NCBI RefSeq assembly: GCF_000003815.2
Contig: NC_049997.1
Coordinates: 13,713,567 to 13,777,566, forward strand
DNA from: Branchiostoma floridae
Taxonomy: Eukaryota; Chordata; Leptocardii; Amphioxiformes; Branchiostomatidae
DNA: 64,000 nucleotides
Direction: 5' to 3'
Shown in pieces: positions 34,401-41,869 of this stretch; the stretch's first letter is position 1; every line of letters begins with the position of its first letter. Under the pieces are notes generated by a model. It saw nothing but the letters and a program-made list of their open reading frames with translations. It ran no database searches and was not told the origin of the DNA. The position numbers and the translations under genes are program-made.

Positions 34401-37400
34401 ATTAATACTTGAAACATCTTGGAACTAAAAATGTCAAATTCATCTGCACATTTCTTCTCATACAAAAGAAATCTAAAATAAAGCCAAATACTTAATGTCC
34501 TTATCAAATTATACATGAACCATATCTATAAAACATTTGGAAGATGGCCAACTCAATCCTTGATTTGTATGGGAAACTGTTGAATACATACTTTCTTCAC
34601 ACAGAGTCAGTGCCAGCGCGCCATCATCCATGAACCAGATGAGTCGACTCTGCACTACTGTAGCCCTGTGGGGAACACAACAACAACAACCATATCACAA
34701 CAAGATGTGACATGTGTAAACTACATGTCAAGCACAATGTATCAATCTTAGTAACTTTGCTACTGTTGTTAGCAAAATTATAAAATTTTGGAAAATAAAT
34801 ATTTCAAAGTCAGAGAGTAACTCTGTATTCTTATGTTGGCAAGCATTCAAAGATAACTGAACTTACATCATTTGAACATATAACAATGTGTAATACTGAT
34901 TATTATATCATCAATGATCTCTTACTCCTGTAATTCCAACAAAAAAACTGTACAGCACAATACTTCATGGACTATTATTAGGAAAATTAATTTTTTTGCA
35001 GCCAATCTCACATCTCAACTCATCTATGATCATCATCTATCCCTCATGATCAGTCTTACCATTTTTTTTTTAAATTTGACTATTGAGGCACCACAGAAGC
35101 TCTGGCAACTAGTTTTCTCCACCCTTCTTTGTTTTCTGTTTTTCTTCATTCTCTACTTTTCATTATGCCTATCCATTCACTGAAATCCTCACATTATGCC
35201 TAGTATCCCTCTTTCTTCCTCCAATATCTGGTTATATTGACCGAGGAGGCCATATATGAAATACCTCTTTGAAGACAAGCAAGCTTACATGTATTCATAT
35301 GATTCCAAATAAAAGTACATTAGCATGTCCATAGAATTTTACTGTGTCTGCAAATGCTTTGAACATCTTCATTCTAAGCCCTTTTTTTGGAAGTTCAGTG
35401 TATGCAGTCAATATCCCAATACAGGTGGACATTTTGTGCATCCCACAGAAGCACAGACATTAATCTATATTTCCACCATGGTTTGCCATTTCCTTGCGTT
35501 GATCCCTTGGGATGCTTCTCAATATTAGAAAATATGACTTTCACATCGACTTTGGCTCCCTCAAGGTTTCTCCAAGTTTAGCGATGCCCCAATTCTTTTT
35601 CTGCTACTTTATCTTACTTTAGAAATATAACTTTTCCGAGTTGCGGTTGACATGGCCATTGCGTAGGTTGCAAAATATCTCTTCAATTTTTCCCGACTGT
35701 GATTATGAAATGCCACAGGTAAGCCTCAAAACATCACCTTTAGTTCTGTATTTCAATAATTTTTCCTTTAATTTGAGCATGTGAAGGTGACACAACCAGA
35801 CCCTTTTACAAAAACATAGCTTGCAAAACTTCTCTCCAATTTAGCTTTATGCCAACTATGATTATTGAATGCCAGAGGTAATATGCTTCAAAACATAATC
35901 ACATTTCCGGGTTGCATTTGACATTGCCAGTACATAGGTTACAACACATCTCTCCAATTTTGCTCCAAGCCAACTGTTATTACCAAATGCCAGATGTAGT
36001 AAGCCTCAAAACATTATCTTTAGTCCTGGCTTTCCCAAATTTTCTTTAATATGCAAATCTCAAGGTGACATATCCAGACCTTAAAAGATGTAGCTTACAA
36101 AACACCTCAGTCTCCAATTTTGCTTCATGTCAACTATGATTATGAAATGCTAGAGTTAATAAGCCTCAAACATTATCTTAAGTCCTGTCTTTCAATATAA
36201 ATTTTCCTTTAATTTGTGGATCTGAAGGTGACAAAACTAGACCTTGTCTTGGAAAAATGCAGCTTGCAAGATTATTGTTCCATGACATCTGTGATTATGG
36301 AATGTCAGAAGTACATGTAATATTCTTCAAAGCATTATCTTGAGTGCTGTCTTTCCATCTAGCTTTCCCTGTCTGTCATTTCCTGAACATTCTGGGTTGT
36401 GGTTAACATTGACATTCTGTAGCCTTCAAGAACTCATTTTGCTTCATGTGAACTTTAATTATGAAATGCCAGAGGTAATGTGCTTCAAAGTACTATCTTA
36501 AAAACTGTCGTTCAATCAAAGTTTTCCTTCAATTTGCACACCTGAAGGTGACGCAGCCTGACCCCTCCTCGGGCGCGACCCAAAGGAACTCCACGCGCTG
36601 TTTCAGTCCACTGCGTTTGTGCGTGACGGCCGTCGGACAGCCGCCTGTCATCTTGGTCTCCTCTTGATCAACAAGCTGGAACGGACAACGTCCTGAAGTT
36701 AGGCTGCATGAAATCTATTAACTGTTTTTCACATCGAAGCCAGTAAAATACAAGATCATCTGTGTATCTACATCAGCCTCGAACTGAAACAGGCAATACC
36801 TACAGTTAGGCTGTGTGAAACTTGTTTCCTTACAAATAGACTATCAAAACTAAAAGAGATATAGGTTAGACTGCTTTCTCTCTACTTGAACACTAAAACA
36901 TTACAAGGCCATCTTTGTCTATTTTTGATCAACAAAAGAGTTGGAGCAGACAATGCCTCGGGTAAGACTCCTCCAACTCAATAACTTGTTTCTCCTCTTT
37001 ATGCCAGAGTTCTTCTAGAAAATTAGAGTTTGAGGGGGTGAGAGAGTAAAGGCTCTGAGAAAAGAATATGCCTTCTGTAAAGTGGATATTGTGAAAATGA
37101 AGGCTGAAAATTGAGGGGCATTCTAACAATAAATAGTAATAGTAACTCTCCTTGGTGCTGAAATTACTGCTGTGAAGAATCATACTTCCATTTAACTGTT
37201 GCACTGTGATAGTGAACCATTTGAATTTATTGCTATGTATAGATGGCTTGTAACATGGTTGAACTCATCTATGATTGCTGTTGTACCATTCTTAATATAT
37301 GAAAAGGTTTCAATTTGGACATCAACATCTTAATTGATTGACCTTAATAGTCTTCTATCTTGAGGGACATCTACATGTAGGGTGATTCATTTTTTTTACT

Positions 37401-37614
37401 TCATTTGCCATTTCATTAGAAAACAAAATTACAGCAACTGTAACAGTTACTGTGTTAGTGCTAAGGCTGTACTACATTTGGCCTTTGAATAAACCCTGAA
37501 CAGGGAAAATATTTTTTACCTGGAAGGTCCCCAGTGGTTTGGTTTCATCTTCTTGAGCTGTAGACACCAGCATAAACCCACGGAACTGCACTGGGCTAGT
37601 GCTGGTGATCAACA
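22264..37614 (-). CDS. SPON1: F-spondin (Reeler, Spondin_N, FN3, TSP1), 5' incomplete
   Basis: Seventeen minus-strand exons (listed separately) encode about 857 residues, all junctions in phase. Order: end of Reeler domain, Spondin_N, Asp/Glu-Lys/Arg-rich linker, FN3, TSP1, FN3, acidic linker, two TSP1, TAG. Close similarity to vertebrate F-spondin is visible in GTFQ, HWSAIIGATHSKDY, MLGPSPDWNVGLS, WDAGTDSG and PREKIRPITS. F-spondins are secreted matrix proteins of floor plate and nerve cord that guide axons and bind matrix and lipoprotein receptors; the Spondin_N domain binds calcium and the TSP1 domains bind glycosaminoglycans. Unlike the vertebrate protein (six TSP1, no FN3) this one has three TSP1 and two FN3 modules, as I recall for the amphioxus gene AmphiF-spondin. 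The first exon(s), with signal peptide and the first Reeler cysteine, were not found; they lie upstream of 37,614 or outside the window. Confidence 0.93.
22470..22675. repeat. Dispersed repeat, AGAGATCCTGAT type
   Basis: Contains TAGAATTGCC twice and GATAGAGATCCTGATTATG. Similar words cluster again at 47,890-48,170 (CAGAATTGGCAATTCTA, AGAGATCCTGATTAC) and more weakly at 52,150-52,360. Probably an old interspersed repeat; no ends defined. Confidence 0.45.
22848..22971 (-). CDS. SPON1: F-spondin exon 16 (rest of TSP1-2)
   Basis: 124 bp, acceptor CCCCCAG|AGC, donor TGTC|GTAAGT. Reads SCGRKGGVQQRTRETKQKPK, HGGKSCPPRKETRRC and NVGRKC. It is very basic, as expected for a glycosaminoglycan-binding TSP1 strand. 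Confidence 0.93.
23448..23683 (-). CDS. SPON1: F-spondin exon 15 (acidic linker and start of TSP1-2)
   Basis: 236 bp, acceptor CTTACAG|CT, donor CAAGG|GTAAGG. An acidic, Gln-rich linker (AYEFEDYEIDEGQPDHKQQE) leads into CMVSDWSEWALCSR, the first strand of a TSP1 domain with its WSEW motif. The domain continues in exon 16. Confidence 0.92.
24175..24360 (-). CDS. SPON1: F-spondin exon 14 (FN3-2, second half)
   Basis: 186 bp, acceptor TTCCCAG|AC, donor CAAG|GTACAA. Reads DYFVFYIKENSTDWKTVQVP, LTLTDLVPGRSYYFRVQGRN and ALGVGPVSDP, the E-G strands with the tyrosine corner. The N-S-T gives one N-glycosylation site. Confidence 0.93.
24771..24878 (-). CDS. SPON1: F-spondin exon 13 (FN3-2, first half)
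   Basis: 108 bp, phase 1 to phase 1, acceptor ATCATAG|TG, donor TATGG|GTAAAG. Reads VLETPPEDLTAIPVEGLPAV and VQLAWQPPEEAQGTIM, the A-C strands of a second FN3. Confidence 0.9.
25090..25300 (-). mobile_element. LINE (CR1/L2-type) ORF2 C-terminal fragment
   Basis: In the intron between F-spondin exons 12 and 13 the minus strand is open and reads DHSTDSLTSRTRFATPMESN, then KFQAESFFPRTTLLWNKVP and later LFKSRVN. The S-F-F-P-R-T...L-W-N-x-x-P...F-K pattern is the well-known tail of CR1-like reverse transcriptases. It is a 5'-truncated relic with no intact element nearby. Confidence 0.75.
25480..25668 (-). CDS. SPON1: F-spondin exon 12 (TSP1-1)
   Basis: 189 bp, phase 1 to phase 1, acceptor CCTCAG|AC, donor GGAAG|GTAAAG. 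Reads CLYSPWSEWSDCSVQCGKGV, RKRNRVLKSLP and later Cys residues: a complete single-exon TSP1 with the WSxW tryptophans that are C-mannosylated in other TSP1 domains. Confidence 0.96.
27077..27191 (-). CDS. SPON1: F-spondin exon 11 (FN3-1, second half)
   Basis: 115 bp, acceptor TATTCAG|CAA, donor CCAG|GTGGGG. Reads QIVLGGLEPESPYTIRVVAY and TMEQSNIQSEPAMVTTLPG. The L-x-P-x-x-x-Y-x-I-x-V-x-A-Y signature is the FN3 tyrosine corner. Confidence 0.92.
27222..27470. mobile_element. Small inverted-repeat element next to F-spondin exon 11
   Basis: The left end CAGTTCACCTTTATCCG at 27,271 and the right end, in inverse, GGTTCACCTT at 27,470 bound about 200 bp; the interior resembles the element at 55,495-55,696 (TTGCAATCTGAAACTA, then CCGTC). 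A separate 10-bp inverted pair, GTTACCGACC / GGTCGGTAAC, lies at 27,220-27,268. It begins only 30-80 bp from the exon 11 acceptor. Confidence 0.6.
28124..28284 (-). CDS. SPON1: F-spondin exon 10 (FN3-1, first half)
   Basis: 161 bp, acceptor TTTATAG|TTT, donor CAACG|GTACAT. Reads NSTAVKIWWAPPSNVHSSIL, GYLVYYQEGQKLLGP and EIPDGETT. The core W-x-x-P-P and GY-V-YY pattern marks an FN3 module. Confidence 0.9.
28752..28841 (-). CDS. SPON1: F-spondin exon 9 (possible 90-bp cassette)
   Basis: Acceptor TTCTAAAG|GAATGG and donor TTAG|GTAAAA enclose 90 bp, phase 1 to phase 1. Reads RMADDYVPYHDSYYCGYQQI, then GDFRLCIARL. It has two cysteines and is Tyr-rich, without a recognised domain. Because its length is a multiple of three, exon 8 could also join exon 10 directly, so it may be alternatively used. 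Confidence 0.6.
29335..29508 (-). CDS. SPON1: F-spondin exon 8 (charged linker)
   Basis: 174 bp, acceptor TTTTAG|AT, donor AACTA|GTATGT. An acidic start (DDEEDIDLFSEEISLSKAEK) is followed by a strongly basic Arg/Lys/Asp tract with GRDKGRDRHGHDHDHDGSRK, probably disordered; the HGHDHDHD run could bind metal. Exon limits rest on phase agreement with neighbours. In vertebrates an acidic linker occupies this place. Confidence 0.75.
29884..30061 (-). CDS. SPON1: F-spondin exon 7 (Spondin_N end)
   Basis: 178 bp, acceptor TTCACAG|TCG, donor AGAG|GTATGC. Reads SANSPTIPREKIRPITSQDP, then SPWYNTRGKSFPPVARIVIE and RTGIMDNGC, the conserved closing strands of the domain. Other open frames over these bases are shadows. 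Confidence 0.95.
30274..30505. mobile_element. MITE-like repeat with TATACTG(C/T)AAATG ends
   Basis: The left end TATACTGCAAATGCAAAGC and the right end, inverse, TATACAGTAAATGTATTTT flank 232 bp in the intron between F-spondin exons 6 and 7. The interior has ATTTAATTTCATGG and TTCGCAGTGG, also found in the related element at 57,530-57,730. It extends close to the exon 6 donor (30,596). Confidence 0.6.
30596..30859 (-). CDS. SPON1: F-spondin exon 6 (Spondin_N core)
   Basis: 264 bp, phase 0 both sides, acceptor CGAACAG|GGA, donor CGAG|GTAGCT. Contains HHLLSFLTMLGPSPDWNVGL, FDVCQGDQWLDR and DLYPWDAGTDSGITYE, the most conserved part of the domain, including acidic residues that form the calcium site in the FS-domain structure. 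Confidence 0.96.
31387..31535 (-). CDS. SPON1: F-spondin exon 5 (Spondin_N)
   Basis: 149 bp, acceptor CTCCAG|AG, donor ACAG|GTAAGG. Reads KYGTHWSAIIGATHSKDYTI, WEYGGYSTEGVKQVAEWGSP and a following helix ending EMKEQ; conserved Trp, GATHS and VAEWG positions are intact. Confidence 0.95.
31750..31815. repeat. Short tandem repeat, CCTATGTTCCAA type
   Basis: Four or five imperfect units of 14-17 bp built on CCCTATGTT / GCTATGTTCCAA, in the intron between exons 4 and 5. Non-coding. Confidence 0.6.
32098..32229 (-). CDS. SPON1: F-spondin exon 4 (Spondin_N start)
   Basis: 132 bp, acceptor TTATAG|AT, donor CCCCA|GTAAGT. Contains CTACGAGKYRMTFYGLWSQQ followed by THPKDYP, the start of the Spondin_N domain with its C-x-x-C and the strand leading to W-S...THP-DYP. 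Confidence 0.95.
32230..34591. other. Intron between F-spondin exons 3 and 4
   Basis: 2.36 kb. A 151-codon minus-strand open frame at 33,466-33,921 shows no known motif and no splice role. The patch 33,590-33,760 is notably CpG-rich (CCCGCGGG, TTCGGGCGGACG) compared with its surroundings and may be a regulatory or conserved non-coding element. Otherwise nothing. Confidence 0.5.
34592..34665 (-). CDS. SPON1: F-spondin exon 3 (Reeler/Spondin junction)
   Basis: 74 bp, acceptor CCCACAG|G, donor GAAA|GTATGT. Reads ATVVQSRLIWFMDDGALALT and then LCEE, matching the segment after the Reeler domain in F-spondins (V-V...D...L...LCE). Confidence 0.88.
35620..36545. repeat. SPON1: Six-unit tandem array of about 160 bp ending in exon R2
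   Basis: The phrase ATTATGAAATGCCAGAGGTA recurs in diverged form near 35,702, 35,860, 35,970, 36,132, 36,290 and 36,458, spaced 110-166 bp. Each full unit also carries TTTCCTTTAATTTG followed by TGAAGGTGACA-CCAGACC (35,781, 36,060, 36,221). The last copy of that phrase, at 36,541, is the true donor end of exon R2. The array is therefore a degenerate tandem amplification that includes the exon's last 20-25 bases and splice donor. Confidence 0.75.
36542..36675 (-). CDS. SPON1: F-spondin exon R2 (Reeler, end)
   Basis: 134 bp, acceptor TTCCAG|CTTG, donor TTCAG|GTGTGC. Reads LVDQEETKMTGGCPTAVTHK, then a segment ending FLWVAPEEGSGCVTFR. The conserved Cys, the A-V-T-H and the W-x-A-P...G-C-V pattern identify the C-terminal half of a Reeler domain. 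It is much more GC- and CpG-rich than its flanks. The donor side borders a six-unit tandem array that repeats part of this exon. Confidence 0.9.
37520..37614 (-). CDS. SPON1: F-spondin exon R1 (Reeler, middle)
   Basis: 95 bp, acceptor TTTACAG|TGTTG, donor CCAG|GTAAAA, entering in phase 1 and leaving in phase 0. Reads VLITSTSPVQFRGFMLVSTA, then QEDETKPLGTFQ: the Reeler strand with the F-R-G-F motif and the G-T-F turn. It is the first F-spondin exon I can place. The preceding intron carries diverged tandem copies of its acceptor end. Confidence 0.85.
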
Positions 37615-37829
37615 CTGTAAAATAGAGATTAGCATGGGTTAGCTGTAACCATAACAATGACCCACGGAACTGCACTGGGCTATTGCTGGGGATTAACAAT
37701 GCACCCACGGAACTGCAATGGAGTAGTAGTAGTGATTAACACTGGAAAATAACATTTTACATGGGTTAGTTATACCATAACAATAACCCACAAAACTGCA
37801 CTTGTGATCAGTAATGCAACAAAAACATC
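37576..37829. repeat. SPON1: 127-bp tandem duplication including the exon R1 acceptor
   Basis: ACCCACGGAACTGCA occurs at 37,576 (inside exon R1), 37,660 and 37,703, with a decayed copy at 37,786. Spacings 84, 43 and 83 show a 127-bp unit (84+43) present twice. Each copy contains the exon's 5' segment encoding SPVQFRG and a nearby acceptor-like site. The extra copies lie in the upstream intron and are pseudo-exon fragments. Confidence 0.8.
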
Positions 37830-40800
37830 TATCGTCTAAACATCCATCTAAATGTCTTCATTGCTGAACAGTTTCTCTTTTTACAAGACAAAATTTAAAG
37901 TTTTAAAAATTTAGACACGAAAACAGGCATGTCATCTATTAGATATACATGTATGTTGTATATTATTCATAAGGATTTTACATGACTACAAAAAGTGCTA
38001 GAGGGAATCTTAATTGAAAAAAAACTCATGGAAACTGTTAACAGTGAAATACTTTACAGATGCCAATGCTATTATCTCTCCACAGCCATTGCTTGCAGCT
38101 GGATAAAAAAACACTTTCAGATCAGACACAGACGTGCCTGTAGCTCCACCTCTACCCTGGTGACTGATGTCCCTTCTAATCTAACTTACCCCGTTCCTCG
38201 CAAAACAAATTACACAGATGATTGGCTTGTACAGGTAGACGTCTCGACGGACTGACAGGGAAACATGTCGGACCCTCCCTGGGATTCTAAATCCAATCTA
38301 CCTGGACATCATTTAATGAAAATTTGATATTTATGATGGCAAGTCCATCGCCATATTCTACTGACCATAGATGGCAGCTTGCCAAAGGAAAAAAAATTCA
38401 GGGAAAGTTTTCTAAGGCACAAATTCAGAATGTGAATGGTTACATTTAGCCCAGACCATTTTGTAAATTTGAAGGATTTTCAATGGTCATAAAAAATATC
38501 TATGGTTAGAAAATAAAAACAATCAATACAATGGTTTACAAATTTTGAAAAATAGGACATATTATGTGTAATACAAATTACATTTCTATGCTCAGCTAGC
38601 CTTCTGACTGTTAAAGTTGCCATTGAAAATGGTTTTGGAACTATAGTGCGACTGTAATCCTGATGTTTCATTTCTGGGGTGTCACAATAAAAAATTAACC
38701 CTCTAAACAATTATAGAGACAGTCTCTTCATCATTTATGCTGACAGACTAATGATGCTGTACCTAAAGCCACTGCATTGCATTTACTTGATTCTCACACA
38801 TTCTTTGAAGTAAACATAAATTAACAATAGAAACACCAGTTAAGAAAACTTGAAACTCCTAACTGCCGGGTATATTCACTAACAGAAATGGTGTGTACTA
38901 AGGTACAAACTTTCCCTTAGATCATGTAGACTATCAAGTTCAGCAATAACGTATCTTTTTAATTGAAACCAAACTGATCAAATTAATGTGACTTAAAAAT
39001 AATGAAGTCAAAGCACAGAATATATGGCAACAAAATATGGGTGTAACAGTTAATTATACAGCATTTTCTTCAAATACAATGCTTGCCTTTCTTTATGTGT
39101 ATTACTTTTCAAAGCAAAATTGACCAATGACAAATCTAGAGGTACATGTAATGAAATAAAGCCCAATCCAGCTCCTGAAGACTTAATTTGGTTTATAACA
39201 TCCATGAAATCCATGTTCTACGGTTTCTGTACACTGGATCATCAATCAGAACAGAAACATTGTCTCCCACCCCGCTGGGGGTAGTAATAAGCAGCATGTT
39301 ACCCAGAGATAGGCTAATCACAGTTGTATTTCTTTGATGTTTTGAAACGCAGCGAAGCGTGTGTATTCTTACACTCCCTGTGGCATTTCTCTAATGCATA
39401 CGGAATGAAAACAGGAAGAGATGTTTGTATGTCAAGGAAAGTGAGTTCGGTGACACTGGAATTTTACTCTAGACCTATCCTTACTGTTTGATCCTGTCTC
39501 CCCTTAGGCATTAACATGAGATAGCTACATGTTATAGTTAATGAGTACAATGTACAGATATGCATGGCTTCCAGATCTACATGTAGACAGCTATAATGGG
39601 CAAAAATGCTCCCTTTATTCTTGATGCATGTTTGCAGTCTCATATCTTAAGGAAAGGTTCATGTTAATGATCTTTAAGATGAAATATGTCTCAAAAAAGG
39701 TATTAACAAAATTACAGTAATCAAAATCAGCCAACAATAATGAACACTGTGCATACAATGTACGTGCAGGTAGACATAAGAAATACCGACACAACTCCAA
39801 ATTTACCTGCACTAACCTGAATATGCAGGATTGGTGGTATTTTGAGCCCTTGTTCTGATATCCTAACAAAGTATCCTGCCAGACCCCTATTCACTACTTT
39901 CTTTTTTAATGGGATGAAAAAAGAAACTGGTGAAATTTGTCTTCTGCAGGTAATTTACAATGCTACAAGTGTACAGGTATGCAGACATTTTCTCATCTCA
40001 TTTGTCTCTAAGTCTAAGTTAGTACAAATGTATTGCAACATTAGATAACCACAGAAGATCTGACAACAAGTTTTTTTCAACCTGCCCAGTTTCCTGTTCT
40101 TCTCAATGTTGCAATTCCGGATTACCTAGAAACCTTTTCAGAACCACCTCCCAAGGAGGTTCTGAAAAAATCTGTTTCAGATCATTTCAGATCTGTTTCG
40201 GGGCGTTCATGCTGACAAAACTTATCCGTTTCAGCTTGCCTTAAACAGATAGAACCATTTCATTTTTTGCATCATGAACGGGGCCTTAGAATCTTCCAGA
40301 AGCCTTTCAGCTCTGATTATGTCACCTTAACGATGTTCCCACCCGGCGTCTCTAACGGTATCGGAAGGCCGTCAGGGCGTAATTCATTGCTACCAGGTGT
40401 CGTTTCATTATGAGGGTTAATTAGACCAATCTGTAGAGCACAGCCCCCTGATGGGAAACTGCTCATGTGGAAGAAGTCATCAACACGCTCGCTCCCTAAC
40501 GAGAGAATGAGACACCTCCCGGATAATTGATTACCTGTTACAGGGGTGTTTGGAGTGGGGGTCTAACTGAAACTGGGGCAAGAAGTTGTTGCCCCTGAAA
40601 CTGCGGCAAGGATGACTGACTGACTGACTGACTGACTGACTGACAAGAAGTTGTGGAAAAAGGAGTAAAATATAGACAAAGTAACTGTAACTTTTAAATG
40701 TTATCTGAATGTTCTACTTAACGAAATACTGGAATTGGGACAAGAAGTTGTTAGGACACATGGGTGGAATATACACTAACTTTTAATTGATTATTTCTTA

Positions 40801-41590
40801 TCTAGTTGTTTCAAACGGACATTGTTTCTGGGACAATGAAGCAACAAATTTTGACAAAGAATTCCATAAAACATTCTTTTTATTATCAATCCTTCCTTAC
40901 TGGCTGCTTCTTGACTGTTTGGCACAATTAATGGACCAATCGACATGCATTCCAGAACTAAAGAGCCTCATGCCTGCAAACCTGATGGCTGAAATATACA
41001 CTAACTTTTAATTGGTTATTTGTTATCTAGATGTTTTAATCGGACATTGTTGCTGGGACAGTGGTGCGACAAAGTTGTGTGATTTTATATACAGTGGTGT
41101 TCGGGTCATACATAAAAACTTGTTAAAAACTTCCTTACTGTTATAAACTTATTTGCTGCCTCTAGACGGTTGAGCAATTCATGCATATAGACCAATCTAC
41201 CAGACTAAGTCCAGAAAGAGCCTTGTGCCTGCAAACCTAGTTTTTTGACTGAATGATGGTCATATTGTCTGCCTAACAGATTCAGAATGCGAAGCTCTTA
41301 AACTACTGAGTCTAAGGAGTAAGACCATAATAGCAGAAGGTGCATCATCAGACACATTTATGCTGCAGGGATTGCCCTCAATCCCATTTGGGTCAACCCT
41401 TTACCGCAGAAAGCTTCTTCTGGGCATCAGTCCATTTACAGTAATCCCCCATACCACACAATTACTCATTACCCCCCTAATGGGCTAATTGGTTGGCTGC
41501 AGGCTACATAGAAATGATGTTAGCCTAGATTTTGTACATGTGCGCTAAAAGCACAGTCTCCAAGCATACTGAACACTTTAGCCAATTCAA
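37830..41590. other. Upstream or intronic DNA, mostly without features
   Basis: No coding exon confirmed. 38,130-38,290 is a less AT-rich patch with exon-like splice sites on both strands (minus-strand donor GGG|GTAAGT near 38,190), but no recognisable protein. 40,310-40,560 is GC-rich and contains GGGTTAATTAGACCAAT, a homeodomain-type core, so it could be an enhancer. (GACT)n occupies about 40,613-40,644. The rest is unremarkable. Confidence 0.45.
40613..40644. repeat. (GACT)n microsatellite
   Basis: About eight perfect GACT units. Confidence 0.9.
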
Positions 41591-41615
41591 TATATATGAA
41601 GCTATTGGGTAATAG

Positions 41616-41867
41616 ACTCCGTTGCAGTCTTCAAACGGGGCTGGTTTTTATTGAGGGGGGGTGGTGGTTTGCGATTTTCAACGTTGGCTGGGTTCTCTTG
41701 TGCTGGGAAAGGGAGTTTGCCAAGGAAGGGAGTATGCTGTCGCTAAATCGCTATCACGGCAAACTCCCTTTCACAGCACACTCCCTTCCTCGGCAAACTA
41801 CCTTTCCCGGCACGAGACCCCCCCCCCCCCAATAAAAACCAGCCCCATTCGAAGACTGCAACGGAGT
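41616..41867. mobile_element. 252-bp foldback (palindromic) element
   Basis: The left arm ACTCCGTTGCAGTCTTCAAA and right arm, in inverse, ACTCCGTTGCAGTCTTCGAA match for about 45 bp, continuing into CTGGTTTTTATTG and a G/C run. The interior is also self-complementary (GGGAGTTTGCC / GGCAAACTCCC), so nearly the whole element can form a hairpin. The C tract at 41,819-41,830 is part of it. No clear target duplication; flanking TA on both sides is possible. Confidence 0.8.
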
Positions 41868-41869
41868 TT

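Noticed and set aside
38130-38290. F-spondin first exon candidate (minus strand, donor GGG|GTAAGT)
   Set aside because: The translated segment has no signal peptide or Reeler signature, and the plus strand also shows equally plausible splice sites.
40139-40288. Inverted-repeat element with GTTCATG ends
   Set aside because: The arms match over only about seven to ten bases and no target duplication was seen.
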